64,000 nt of DNA, taken from Volutella citrinella. Taxonomy: Eukaryota > Ascomycota > Sordariomycetes > Hypocreales > Nectriaceae. Location of the stretch: the NCBI GenBank assembly GCA_034401135.1, contig JAWZSP010000005.1, positions 744,001 to 808,000 of the forward strand, read 5' to 3'. This document shows positions 31,603 through 41,946 of the stretch, one piece after another (positions within the stretch are counted from its first letter, which is position 1; every line of letters begins with the position of its first letter). The notes beneath the pieces were generated by a model, which was not told the DNA's origin, ran no database searches, and saw only the letters and a program-made list of their open reading frames with translations. The translations under genes and the position numbers were made by a program.

Positions 31603-32340
31603 TTTGGGCAGACGAGTGGTTGGTGTGTATTTATGATGAGGAAATCTGGTTTATTCACGCAGAAGGCGTTGTTGAGGAGGTTTTGGTCTTTTACCAATTA
31701 AGCTGACGTGTTGCCACGGAGTGAATTGATCCAAAGATCCTTTCGTTGCCAGCAGTGTAAGCACTAACTTGACCGCCGGCCGGGCGCATTACAATCCCCT
31801 CTAGGAATATCAACCACCTTGTCGCGATGGGACGCTGCTCCACTCTTGACATCATATCGTGGTCTTGGCGGCTTCGGTTCGCACCATTTCAGCAACAATA
31901 GAAGTTTGTGACGAATGCGAGGGGTGGAGTTGGCAGAGTGAACAGTTCATCAGCAGACGCCTCATATATTGTTAACTCATGCTCCATGTTACCGGTGACG
32001 GGATACAACAACATTCAGGAGTTGATTTCTTCTGATTGGCCCCAGCACTCAGTTTTCTCGGATGAATACTAGTTCCGTTCTGTTCTGTCGCTGGTTTTAG
32101 AGCATGGAGCTATTCACTATCAGGGTTCCGCTGCATTTGAAATGTAATGCACTGGTCATAGTGACTAAACGGCACCGTTTTAAGGCCCAGGGAAACGAAA
32201 TGAAACTAACAGCACAATCATGAAAATAACTATATTTGATTTAACGGTATATAGAGCACTAGACTACTGATCCTTAGCTACAAGCGTCGTCTCCATCTCA
32301 CTTGTTTCGTGTCGGGTAGCCTCCGTTGTCATGTGATTCG
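31603..32340. other. Intergenic region
   Basis: Promoter side of the SDR and 3' flank of the P450 relic. AT-rich in the right part. No gene or repeat recognised. Confidence 0.4.
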
Positions 32341-32772
32341 TCACGTGACCCCATATGTCCTTGGCGTCAGGTGGATGAACAGCCGCTGCTTTTCCCAAAG
32401 GAGATAGATTTCGTTCTCATCAAAGTGCCAGATGAGTCGCGCCAAGATCAAACGCATCTCGGCATACGCAAGACTGGACACAATATCAGCATCAAATTAT
32501 GATCATTTCGGGGCAGGGCAGGTCTCCTTTTTGCCAATGCAGTTTCGCGGACCCAAAGAGAAGGGCTAGAAAGGCTTCTTTTTGGTCGTTGGCATAGCGC
32601 GGGTCATCCAACCATGGCTCTGGGATGAAGGACTCGGGATCCTTGAAGTAGAGCGCATTATGGAAGAGCGGTCAAGAGATACGTGGCCCCCGATAACGCG
32701 GTTGCTGTTGTCTCTGAGCCACCAGCAATCAACGTGACGCCATTAGCCATGATTTCGGGGAGTGATAGTAAC
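32341..32772 (-). pseudogene. Cytochrome P450 relic (C-terminal pieces)
   Basis: Translated on the minus strand in shifting frames, this stretch gives in order an I-helix piece (LIAGGSETTATALSGATYLL), a FKDPESFIPEPWLDDPRYAN segment that precedes the heme loop, the heme-binding FSLGPRNCIGKKE, and the final LAYAEMRLILARLIWHFDE ending in LTPRTYGVT and a stop at 32341. The K-helix ExxR region between the first two pieces is deleted, frames change at least twice, and the first 280 or so residues are absent. The pieces resemble the intact P450 at 53431-55173 (shared GGSETT, SLAYAEMRLILA and GPRNCIGKK), so this may be a dead paralogue. It lies just outside the first BVMO, at the apparent cluster edge. 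Confidence 0.8.
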
Positions 32773-33009
32773 TGGTTACTTTGTCAGTCTCAGGTCAATG
32801 AGTCTCCAGATCAGATCAGATTCAATTGGTCGTGTTTATAAAGTGGAGTGTAGATCCCACTGAGCACTACCATCATATGTCCCACCATGCCAATGATGCA
32901 CGTCGCGGCTCTCTAGTTCCGACGAGGATGTGACTGAAGTCATTCATTTAATGGTATTTACAAGCGTGTCATCATCAACAGGCCTAAACTGCGTCTCATA
33001 TATCTCTCG

Positions 33010-34941
33010 CTAGACGCTGCTCACCTCGATTCCCTTGTAACCACCCTTGGCCCAATCCAGAGTCTCTCGCTCGTAGTCATTAGCGCCCTTGCTCCACATG
33101 GTTCCCCGAGCCCGAGCCATCTGCACCTCGAGAGGCACCTCGCGGTCGAGTTCGCCCTCCGCATTGATGTAGCTGGGCGTGCAGCCAGCCGTGGCAGCAA
33201 ACACGGCAGCTCCGCCGGCGATGGTGTTGGCCCAGTCCTCTTCCGCCTGTGCGCTGGGCTCCACGGTGAAGTTATACTTGTATGGAGACGAACTGCTCCT
33301 GGACTTGGACTCGTTACGCCCCTTGGCCATGATGCCCGCGACGTTTTTGGCGGCTAGATCAATGACAAAGGTAAAGTTGGCGGAGCCGGCGGCCTGTACG
33401 AAGCCCGGCCAAAACAAATTGGGGAAGTCGTGACTGGTCACGCCGTGTAGAGTCTTGACACCGGCGGGCGAAGTCCACTTCTTATCTAAATCAATGCTGT
33501 CACGTCCAACTGCTCTGATGTCCACGCGCCCAGAGGGACTGTAAAGGAATGGGCTGCGGTACCCTGTGCTCAGCACGAGGACATCGAGCGGAAACTCCTT
33601 GCCACAGGCGATGACACTTGTCTCGTTAATAAGATTGACACCTTGGCCATCGGTATCAACGAGTTTGACATTGTCTTGGTTGAATGCTTCAAGGTAGTCA
33701 TCGTGGAAGCAGGGGCGCTTACACCACCCGGCATACCAAGGCTTAAGCTTCTCAGCGGTCTCTTTGTTCATAACGACCTCATCAATCCTCTGTCGGATCT
33801 TATCCTGTCGTACCGCGTCGATCCTGTGCAGCATCTGCTTATATTCACCGAGTTGCTCTGGCGACACTGTCCTGTTGGATCCAGCAATGGCGCTATGGGA
33901 GGGCATGGAAGTCCAGCCATCTGAGACTAGATCGACCTTGGGCTTTGTCGGGGCGTTAGCTAGGAACTCGTTCCAGTTGCGCTGCCTGTCGTACTGCCAT
34001 CCAGGGTGACTGGCAGTATCAGTGTTCCACTCTGCCTCGTCAGTGGCTCTGTTGTCTCGTCGATCAACGGATGACGGAGTTCTCTGGAAGACGTAAAGCT
34101 CCTTGGCCCACTTGGCGAGCTGTGGGACAACCTGAATTGCAGTTGCACCTGTGCCGATGATACCAACTCGCTTATCAGTAAGGTTGGTCAGGGTCGGATC
34201 AAGCGGAGTACCACCGGTGATGTCGTAATCCCATCGGGCGGTGTGGAAGATGGGATTTTTGAACGTCTCGATGCCGTCGATCAATGCGATTTGCGGCACA
34301 ACCGAGATGCCAGTGGTAAGCATCACAAATCGAGACTTGACTTTCAGGGGGGCAATATCGACACCGTTCGCCTGATAGAAGGCGTTTGTGGTCCACTCCT
34401 TATTGCTCTCGTCCCAAGCCAGGTTGTCGACCTTGATATGAAACAGGGCCCGATCCTGGACTTTGAGATGGGACGCAATTCTCTCAGCGTGACGTCGAAG
34501 CTCATCTCCAGAGCCATACTTTGTCTTGGGCATGTAGCCCGTTTCCTCGAGCAAGGGCATGTAAATGTAGCTTTCAACATCACACATGAGTCCTGGATAT
34601 CTGTTCCAGTACCAAGTGCCTCCAAAGCCGCCGGCATTGTCGACAAAGAGGAAGTCGTCGGGGCTGAAGCCGGCCTGTATCAGCCGAGCTGCGAAAAGCA
34701 GACCGCTGTGTCCCGCGCCAACAATCAGGATCTCGCAACGCTTCTCACTGGGTCGCTGTGTAGAAGCGCCATTTGAAGCATCATCCTTGGTCCAGGGATC
34801 AGCGAGGAACTGCTTGAATTTGTCCAGCTTGTACAGATCAGTGAACTGTGACAAGCCATCGTCGCGAAGTCGCTTGGTACGCTCCAGGCTGTACTTCTCC
34901 TGGAGCTGAGCCACCTTTTCATCCAATTTGTCAACCATCAT
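33010..34941 (-). CDS. Baeyer-Villiger monooxygenase 1
   Basis: One exon, 643 residues, ATG 34941. It has two Rossmann motifs, the FAD one at residues 75-80 (GAGHSG) and the NADPH one near 263-268 (GTGATA). Between them is the BVMO fingerprint at 227-237, FKNPIFHTARW, which fits FxGxxxHxxxW except that the Gly is Asn. GGFGGTWYWNRYPG and the downstream LSTGYRSPF motif are also typical of class B flavoproteins. Such enzymes insert oxygen next to a carbonyl, turning ketones into esters or lactones with NADPH and O2. It lies at the left edge of the catabolic cluster. Its upstream region holds eight CCTCGG/CCGAGG boxes within about 300 bp, the densest array in the window, which suggests strong control by the in-cluster regulator. 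No targeting signal is seen (ends EVSSV). Confidence 0.9.
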   Translation of the reverse strand: MMVDKLDEKVAQLQEKYSLERTKRLRDDGLSQFTDLYKLDKFKQFLADPWTKDDASNGASTQRPSEKRCEILIVGAGHSGLLFAARLIQAGFSPDDFLFVDNAGGFGGTWYWNRYPGLMCDVESYIYMPLLEETGYMPKTKYGSGDELRRHAERIASHLKVQDRALFHIKVDNLAWDESNKEWTTNAFYQANGVDIAPLKVKSRFVMLTTGISVVPQIALIDGIETFKNPIFHTARWDYDITGGTPLDPTLTNLTDKRVGIIGTGATAIQVVPQLAKWAKELYVFQRTPSSVDRRDNRATDEAEWNTDTASHPGWQYDRQRNWNEFLANAPTKPKVDLVSDGWTSMPSHSAIAGSNRTVSPEQLGEYKQMLHRIDAVRQDKIRQRIDEVVMNKETAEKLKPWYAGWCKRPCFHDDYLEAFNQDNVKLVDTDGQGVNLINETSVIACGKEFPLDVLVLSTGYRSPFLYSPSGRVDIRAVGRDSIDLDKKWTSPAGVKTLHGVTSHDFPNLFWPGFVQAAGSANFTFVIDLAAKNVAGIMAKGRNESKSRSSSSPYKYNFTVEPSAQAEEDWANTIAGGAAVFAATAGCTPSYINAEGELDREVPLEVQMARARGTMWSKGANDYERETLDWAKGGYKGIEVSSV

Positions 34942-35085
34942 GATTGGTCCTGCTTGTAAACAAGAAGCAAGGGAGGGCTATTTGGTTTGGATTTGAGTTT
35001 TTTGCTTGTCTAGGCTCGGAACGCTTTGGCGTGAATAGTCTAGATTTATCGTCTGGGACAGCTACTTGCATCAACCAGAAGAGCA

Positions 35086-35389
35086 CCGAGGGTGGGTGTC
35101 CTCGGAGCCAACCTCTTCACTGGCGTGTTGTAGAACGTCAACGCATACGATAGACAGGAACAGCGCCGAGGAGCCGTTAGACTACAAGACTGGCGGCTCC
35201 TCGGATTCACTTTACTGCAAGTAGTTATGAGGCATCTGATGTGCTCTGAGGGCACAGCACCGAGGACCAGTGAGCAGGCGGCTGTGCATGGCCTCGGGGA
35301 CCAATTGCTACTTGGGTTTATCGTCGAGGCGCCTTGGTGTTGCGTAACAAGAATCCTCGGAAGTTCGATTTGGGCTTAGTGTGCCTCGG
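35086..35389. promoter_or_regulatory. Eight CCTCGG/CCGAGG boxes upstream of BVMO 1
   Basis: Boxes start at 35086, 35100, 35166, 35199, 35260, 35292, 35355 and 35384. Two of them form an exact 11-bp inverted repeat, CCGAGGAGCCG and CGGCTCCTCGG, with 22 bp between. CCTCGG is the reported core site of Aspergillus FarA/FarB, relatives of Fusarium CTF1. The array sits 145-450 bp before the BVMO ATG. The rest of the 34942-35809 interval shows nothing else recognisable. Confidence 0.7.
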
Positions 35390-35809
35390 TTACTATCACA
35401 GCCGGGCCAGTCACACTGTCCCTCGCGGCTAGCTGGTCAGGCGGATATACACCACCAGACCGTGGTGGCTCTCCTAGGAACCCCGCTCTAGCATTTGATG
35501 CCACGCTATCGAAGTGTGTGCAACAAATGGCTTACAATGGCCCTGAATCTACGACTTAGTGTAGCTTGGGTCAGCTGCTATTCCCGGACAATTCCCATAC
35601 GAGATTTCGGTCTTTGACTCAAGTATCAAATCTCCGAGACATAAGCTCAAAGTTGTCTGACTGAATAGCCCAAATGAATGCTGCAAATCACCGAAGCTGA
35701 AACGTAAGACTATAGAAACATAATATAATGACATATCACAGCTATCTCGATTCAGCTAGAAGACATTCCAATGGCCCTTGACTCTGGAAGGCCCAAATAC
35801 ACAGTGACC

Positions 35810-37906
35810 TCACAAGGCTGCACCCTTAGGCCGAGGCTGACGACCAGCCGCAGTGCTTGGAGGTCCCAGAGGTTTGTTTCCATACGGAGTCACATCGATT
35901 CCCAGCTCCTCAGCCTTGATACGAAGCGCTAGACAACCCGAATGGAATCTACTAAACGCAAACTGGTGGAACATTGCCCACAAGCCCTTCTGTGGAAGCG
36001 GGCAGTAATTGATCAGAGACTCACCCTCAGGGCCAATGAAGAACGCATTGCCCTTCTCCCATCTTTCATTGCACTTCTTGGCCATCTTGTCTCCCATGAC
36101 GGCCTGGATTGCGCTCTTTGTGTCCATGTAGCCCGTGGCGAAGATGACCACGTCTGCTTGTTGGGAGGTGCCGTCCTTGTACACAATACCGTCCTTGGTG
36201 AAATGATCGATTTCGGAATGCCTCAATTTAATGGTCCCGTCTGCAATAAGCTTACTACAGCCAGTGTCCCAGTAGAAGCCGCCCTGGTCAAAATGGAACA
36301 TGGAGTATGCACCTCCGCCGTGGTAGCCGTCGTGAAGGCGGAAGCCGACCTTTCGGAGAGAACTCAAGAGCTCCGCGTCAATTTCTCGCGTCTTACGCTG
36401 CCCAATCTGCAGGACCTCGTATTCCACAGGAAGCGGCTGTTTCAAAAAGTTGGACTGGTCGGCAATATCTATCGGGACGCCTCCTCGTCGGTTCGTCAGT
36501 TCTCTGGCCTTGAACAGATGGCGAACACTCTTTTCGACAGACATGATGTGTGTTGCGCCACGTTGGATCATAGTAACCTCGCAGCCATTTTGGACAAGCT
36601 CGTGGGAGATGTCGTGTCCGGAAGTGGCGGCGCCAACGATTACACATTTCTTGCCTGCCCAGTTGGGCCCGGTTCGGTGTCGAGAGGAGTGGACGATCAA
36701 GCCTCCATTAGCCTCAAAGTCGCCCATGCCACTGATCTTGGGGACATTGGGCAGAGTTCCAGAGATACCAGTCGCGATCATGATGTGGCGGGGGCGCAGC
36801 ACGCGCTTACTGCCATCTTCTCTTGTCACGGAAACAGTCCACCTGCCCAAATCTTCGTCGTATGTTGCGTTTTCGCCGTCAATCTGTGACTTGGTCCAGA
36901 AATTGAGGTTCATAATACCTGCGTAATGCTGCATAAAGCTTGAAAGTTGCTGGGTTGGCATGAAGATAGGGAACCAGAGGGGGAAAGGCACGCAAGGCAT
37001 GTGATTTGTGAATGTAGGCCCATGGAGGGACAAGCTCTCATATCGACTTCCCCAGCTGTATCCCGCCCGATCCTCCTTCTCAATGATGAGATGCGGGATG
37101 CCAAGTGTCTTGAAACGAGCCGCCAACGACAGGCCTGTATGGCCAGCGCCAATAATCACCACTGTAGGCTCCGTTCCTTGCAGGTACTCCTGTTCATCCT
37201 GTCTTTGCTGGCGATATGTCCGGGTCTTGCCCAAAGGATCGTGAACCTTGGCATGCTGGTATCGGATTTTATCACCACTTTCAGCGTCCCAGCCTTGCAC
37301 TGTGTCGATGGCAGTGCCGATGGTGTATATCTTCCAGCTGTTGACATCTGCTAGCTCCACGGCTGAGCCAGTAGTCGCAGCAAATGGGCTCAGGCGAATT
37401 ACACCAACACCAGTTCCGTGTGCAAAGTCGTACTGGACGTGGATAAGAATGAAAGCCAGGTCATCTCCGATACTTTCCAGTGAGGGAGTGGCTGCGGGGT
37501 TAAGACGGATATTCTGAATGCCAGTCTTTGGGAGTCGCTCTTGCAGCATGGGTCGGATTTCTTCATGTGTATGGAGAGTGCGAATATCCCACGTAAGCAG
37601 TTCGACATCTTTCCAGTAGCCATCAGATCCAATGTGACTGAGGATTGCATCAATATCTTGCTCCTCCACGGCCTTTGCAAATGTCTTGATGAAAGCGTCG
37701 GTAATCACGCCGACATCGACGGAAGCATAATCTGGAGTGAAGCCCAGCTGGCCGCTCGTTGGAAGCTTGGCGCGTTTCACATGGCCATAGTACCCCAGAG
37801 TTTCGGACAGAGGGACACCGGCCCAGCCGATTTGCTCTGGATTGGGGGGCCGGATGCATTCATCAGTCCAGTCGAGAGTGTCGTTCTGCGTGCTGTTGTG
37901 CGTCAT
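35810..37906 (-). CDS. Flavin-containing monooxygenase with N-terminal extension
   Basis: The frame is open from 37951 but the first ATG is at 37906, giving 698 residues. Residues 60-205 form an alpha+beta region resembling a SnoaL/NTF2-like fold (FIKTFAKAVEEQDID, LTWDIRTLHTHEEI, VNSWKIYTIGTAID). The monooxygenase part follows: FAD motif GAGHTG near 253-258, acidic IIEKEDRAGYSWGSRY, YESLSLHGP, an ATGISG turn, NADPH motif GAATSG and a late FATGY motif. This layout is shared with a fungal/bacterial group annotated as flavin-containing or YUCCA-like monooxygenases; no BVMO fingerprint is present. It is transcribed with BVMO 1 in the same direction and shares its promoter region with the MFS gene. 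Likely an NADPH-dependent oxygenation of a pathway intermediate; the substrate is unknown. Confidence 0.85.
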   Translation of the reverse strand: MTHNSTQNDTLDWTDECIRPPNPEQIGWAGVPLSETLGYYGHVKRAKLPTSGQLGFTPDYASVDVGVITDAFIKTFAKAVEEQDIDAILSHIGSDGYWKDVELLTWDIRTLHTHEEIRPMLQERLPKTGIQNIRLNPAATPSLESIGDDLAFILIHVQYDFAHGTGVGVIRLSPFAATTGSAVELADVNSWKIYTIGTAIDTVQGWDAESGDKIRYQHAKVHDPLGKTRTYRQQRQDEQEYLQGTEPTVVIIGAGHTGLSLAARFKTLGIPHLIIEKEDRAGYSWGSRYESLSLHGPTFTNHMPCVPFPLWFPIFMPTQQLSSFMQHYAGIMNLNFWTKSQIDGENATYDEDLGRWTVSVTREDGSKRVLRPRHIMIATGISGTLPNVPKISGMGDFEANGGLIVHSSRHRTGPNWAGKKCVIVGAATSGHDISHELVQNGCEVTMIQRGATHIMSVEKSVRHLFKARELTNRRGGVPIDIADQSNFLKQPLPVEYEVLQIGQRKTREIDAELLSSLRKVGFRLHDGYHGGGAYSMFHFDQGGFYWDTGCSKLIADGTIKLRHSEIDHFTKDGIVYKDGTSQQADVVIFATGYMDTKSAIQAVMGDKMAKKCNERWEKGNAFFIGPEGESLINYCPLPQKGLWAMFHQFAFSRFHSGCLALRIKAEELGIDVTPYGNKPLGPPSTAAGRQPRPKGAAL

Positions 37907-38062
37907 GGTGAAGCAATGAATCACTGAGGTACTTGACAGAGAATGTGCCAACCTCTACTTAGTGATCAAAGCACTCGTAGAGACGTGCTGTAGTTATGTC
38001 AGTCTTATCACGTAGTCAGACAGGACGTTGTTGTATTGGCTGGCTGAGTGCTGCTTCGTTTG

Positions 38063-38254
38063 CCTCGGGCCGACGCCCAGGTAGCAACGCAATTCTTAGG
38101 TAGGTCCAAGATGGTGAGTAGTGAACGGTAAGGTGCATTCAGTTACTTTGAGAACTCAATAATGTGTTTGTAGGCCTGAAATGGAATGACTTCGAAATGC
38201 ATGATACGTAGTAAGTAGCCGTGCCTCGGAAGCCAGCCAGGCACCTCACCTCGG
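38063..38254. promoter_or_regulatory. Three CCTCGG boxes in the FMO/MFS divergent promoter
   Basis: Boxes begin at 38063, 38224 and 38249 within the 510-bp interval between the FMO start (37906, minus) and the MFS start (38418, plus). They could control both genes. Confidence 0.6.
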
Positions 38255-38417
38255 GCGGGACCCGAGCCATTCCGCTGATTCACAAACATAACTCGCGGCT
38301 GGAGAACGAAAATGGTATACGAAATTGTTGGGTGGGCAACAGTCTGAGATTCCTCGCTCCCCGATAGCAACCGATACCCAAACCGCATCTTCCTTCGCGT
38401 AACAGCAGCATTGCACA

Positions 38418-39959
38418 ATGGACCCAAGCAAGCCCTCGTTGAGTGAGGCCAAACAGGAAGTGGCTCGACAAGAAGTTCTCAATGACAAGATGGGGGGCAA
38501 TCAAGCAGCCACAGAGGGCCAGCATCTGGAACATGGCGTTGAAGAGTCCTGGGCGGGTGCTAGTGAGGCAGAAGTGACAGCGACGATCAGGAAGGTTGAC
38601 CTGATCATCGTGCCCATCATGATGATCTTGCTAGCATTCTGCTACATCGATCGTGCGAATATGGGCCTTGCCGCCGTTGCTGGAATGGCAAAAGAGCTGA
38701 AATTCAGGGGCGATCAATATTCCATCTCGCTGCTTGTGTACTTCCCCGCCTACATTCTATGCGCCCTTCCCAGCAATTACGTCCTCCACCGCACTTCGGT
38801 CCGCTACTGGCTCACATTCTTGTCGCTCTCATTTGGGCTATTCACTTTGGCCATGGGCTTGGTTAAGAGCTATGCAGCGCTTGTGGTCATGCGGTTCTTC
38901 CTTGGTGTCTGCGAGGCTGGGTGAGCCTCCTCCCATGAACATTTTTCGTTGGTAATAGCACTAACCATGATGAATATCAGTGCGTACCCGACTATTGTAT
39001 TTGTGCTCAGTTGTTGGTACCCACGTTATTACTTTGGAAAGCGAATGGCCGTGCTCGGCACCGGTGCCTGCTTGATCGCCTCTCTGGCTGGCGTGCTCGC
39101 ATATGCCTTCTCGAGAATACATACCGCTCATTACGCCGGCTGGAGATGGATCTTCATTTTGGAGGGCCTCATCACTGTTGTCATCGCTATCGGAGCTTTC
39201 TTTCTGCTCGAGGAATATCCTGAGAAATCCCGGTTTCTTACACCCAAGCAGCAGAACATTGCGGTTCGCCTCATTGCAGAAGATCGAGAAGAAAATGTCG
39301 ACACAAAGCTTACCGTGAGGGTGGTTTTCCAAAATCTAGGCGACTGGAAACTTTGGGCCTTTGGCTTCATGTACATGCTCTGTGTCACAACAACGTACGG
39401 CATTGTCTACTTTATGCCAATGATTCTCGAGGGCATGGGCTTCAAAGGAGCTCTAAGCCAGCTTTTGACAACACCACCATACTTTTGGGCTTTTATTCTG
39501 GCTGCACTGTTGACTTGGACATCTGATAGGATTCGAAATAGGTCCATGTTTATCATTTTCTTCTCACTCAACGTCATCATGGGCATCGCATTAACCCGCT
39601 GGGGCCCCAACACCATTGCTCAGTACATGGGATTGTTCTTCACACTGGGAGGCGCGCTGTCAAACGGACCCATGATCATCATATTTGCTCAAAATAATGC
39701 TCCTACGCGGGTGAAGCGGAGCGTAAGCTCAGGTTTGCAGATGAGTCTTGGTGCCGTTGGAGGAATCATCGGATCTACCGTTTTCCGCGCCAAGGACGCC
39801 CCGACCTACACTCCCGGCATCATTGTTCTGCTGTGCGCTACAGCGACAATGATTCTAATCGACTTATGTCTCGTATGGCATTTCAGAACGCAGAATAGGC
39901 TCCAGAAGGAGGAAGGGTTGGTGCTAGAGGGTCAACACGGCTTCCTGTACACGCCTTAG
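38418..39959 (+). CDS. MFS transporter, Dal5/anion:cation symporter type
   Basis: Exons 38418-38920 and 38981-39959 (60-bp intron, GTGAGC...ATCAG) encode 493 residues. The intron falls between CEAG and AYPTIV, a frequent position in this family. About twelve membrane spans can be counted, starting with IIVPIMMILLAFCYIDRANMG, whose DRANMG signature is characteristic of the allantoate/nicotinate/tartrate carriers. RFFLGVCEAGAYPT, GWRWIFILEGL and the long central loop with YPEKSRFLTPKQQ also fit. Members move organic anions and small carboxylic acids with protons across the plasma membrane. In this cluster it is a good candidate for uptake of the substrate or a carboxylated intermediate. Confidence 0.9.
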
Positions 39960-40225
39960 TCTTAGCACTAATAAGCCTATTGCATCAACTATATAGACAT
40001 CCGATTTAAGAAGTAACTGCGGATGCTGTTTGATCACCTGCTTCAAAAAACTTGTCCATCTGATGCCTACCAATCTGGTCCTTTCCAGATGTCTCTACTT
40101 GCTGGCAGCTGAAAGAAGGTACGCCAAATCCATAGAGCCCTTTCACCCGCTGATCAATCGTGAAAATCAAATCTGTTGATACTCCCGCGTAGTTTAATCT
40201 CCAGTCAACTATCATTCAACTGTTG

Positions 40226-40302
40226 TCCTCGGTAACAGTGTATATCTCGGCTTTGGAGGGGACTCCTCGGTAAGAGTGTGTATCTCGGCTTTGGAGTCAA
40301 TG
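40226..40302. repeat. Tandem 38-bp repeat carrying CCTCGG boxes
   Basis: Two adjacent units begin TCCTCGGTAA and CCTCGGTAAG-type sequence at 40226 and 40264 and continue with AGTGTRTATCTCGGCTTTGGAG; they match at about 34 of 38 positions. Each unit contains one CCTCGG box (40227, 40265) plus a degenerate TCTCGG. Confidence 0.75.
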
Positions 40303-40439
40303 TATTATCCGACCATCCTGCGAGTTACCATGGCGTTGCACTCAAGGTGCGGGGTAGTAACAGCCCCTGAATCATTTCTTCTTGCCCCCGCCCCCCCGTA
40401 ATCGTCTTCTCCACTGGATGCTGATCCGGGAGTCCTCGG
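40227..40439. promoter_or_regulatory. CCTCGG boxes upstream of hydrolase 1
   Basis: Boxes begin at 40227, 40265 and 40434, that is 160-370 bp before the hydrolase ATG at 40594. The remainder of 39960-40593 holds the 3' flank of the MFS gene and a C-run at about 40385-40397, with nothing else recognised. Confidence 0.6.
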
Positions 40440-40593
40440 CTATGCAAGGCAAGTCACTGCGCTCTTGCAATAGCCGATCCGCAACATAGCAAGCTCCGTG
40501 GTAGGAATAAATGATGTTGACCTCATGAGAGTCAAGCGATACTCTCGTAGCCTGCCCAACGTCTGATAGTAAGTGACACGAACAATAACGAAC

Positions 40594-41559
40594 ATGTCTC
40601 TTGCATATGATTCCGACTACGCCAAGGCCATCGAGCCGCTGCGGCCGTTGCTCGCTAAGCGCGCCAAGCTCAACCTTGACCAGATCTCGTCGACCCGACA
40701 GGGTCGCGAATCGGTGATTGCTACATCGTTCGACAGGCTGCCACCATCCCCAGAGGTGGTCCAGAGTCTGACCTACGCAACAGCCCGTGATGGGTACCGC
40801 ATCCCCGTCCATATATTCACACACCAAAATGCCCGTGCGTACACCGGCCCTGCTATCGTGCATTATCACGGCGGAGGCATGATCCTCGGTTCGGGCAAGC
40901 TTCAGGCGAGAGGGTTGGCGAAATACGTGACAGACACATCTATCCCTCTCTTCAGTGTGGATTACCGCCTCGCGCCAGAACATAGCGGTACGACATTGGT
41001 CGAGGACTGCTATGACGCCCTAGTCTGGCTGAACAAAAATTCTGATCAGTATAATATTGATCCGGCAAGAATCTGCCTTGTTGGAGAGAGTGCGGGAGCA
41101 GGTCTGGCTGCTGGTGTGGCATTGATGGCTCGGGACCTGGATCTGCAACCTCCGTTGGCCAAGCAAGTCCTGTACTACCCAATGATTGACGATAGGAACA
41201 ATGTAAAGAACGAAACTTTGGCGCCGTTTGCATTCTGGTCGACAGACGACAATAACACGGTTTGGAGGGCCGTGTTGGGCGACAAAGCTGGCCAGGCTGA
41301 TGCCGATGTGTCCCCATACGTTGCCCCGGCGCGGGCTACCACCCTGGCAGGGCTTCCGGCAACCTACATTGATACAGGGTCGCTCGACATATTTGGTCCT
41401 GAGTCCATTACTTACGCTACACGATTACTATCCGAAAATGTTCCTGTCGAGTTTCATCTGTACCCGGGATTGCCACACGCGTTTGAAGTGACGGCACCGA
41501 ACATCCCGGCTTCGGAAAAGGCTTACGCCAACAGACTGAAAGCTTTGCTAGATGTTTGA
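40594..41559 (+). CDS. Alpha/beta hydrolase 1 (HSL family)
   Basis: The first ATG in frame is at 40594 and gives 321 residues in one exon. It has the oxyanion HGGG at 92-95 and the nucleophile in GESAG with Ser166. The acid is Asp265 in GSLDIFG and the catalytic His is His295 in LPHAFE. VDYRLAPEH between the motifs is the family's signature. Hormone-sensitive-lipase-type enzymes split short esters and some lactones. Sitting between a carrier and a BVMO, it is well placed to open the ester or lactone made by a BVMO. A second member of the same family stands at 63197. No signal peptide is seen, so it should be intracellular. Confidence 0.9.
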   Translation: MSLAYDSDYAKAIEPLRPLLAKRAKLNLDQISSTRQGRESVIATSFDRLPPSPEVVQSLTYATARDGYRIPVHIFTHQNARAYTGPAIVHYHGGGMILGSGKLQARGLAKYVTDTSIPLFSVDYRLAPEHSGTTLVEDCYDALVWLNKNSDQYNIDPARICLVGESAGAGLAAGVALMARDLDLQPPLAKQVLYYPMIDDRNNVKNETLAPFAFWSTDDNNTVWRAVLGDKAGQADADVSPYVAPARATTLAGLPATYIDTGSLDIFGPESITYATRLLSENVPVEFHLYPGLPHAFEVTAPNIPASEKAYANRLKALLDV

Positions 41560-41946
41560 GTAGGAATGGCCGAGACTGTGAGCATTAGGTGGTAGTGAAT
41601 GGTTGGAACGGAAACAATCAAGGCAACATTATTGCAAGTCATTAGATTCAATTAGAACCACCACACACAAAGATAAACTCCGTTCTGGTCTTTATAAGTA
41701 ACATTGAAATAAAATATATGCACGTGGTACTTCTCACCATTGTTATTGATGTTTCACCGGATAAGATCCGACATAGCCATGTTTCAAGTTACTTTATGCC
41801 TGCCAAAGGATTTTGGGTAGTCTATGGGCAGATGTTATGATATTGAGGGATATTCTTTTATCAGAGACTGATAATTTATAGAAGAAAATCGTTGGTACAT
41901 AATGAAATTCAAGTTATCATCCTGTCTAACGCGAGAATCTGACGCT
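41560..41946. other. Convergent intergenic region
   Basis: Shared 3' flank of hydrolase 1 and BVMO 2, AT-rich, without a CCTCGG box, as expected for a region with no promoter. Confidence 0.5.

Noticed and set aside
40381..40400. C-run near 40385 as a structural element
   Set aside because: Simple homopolymer-like tract without a partner; likely slippage-prone DNA only.
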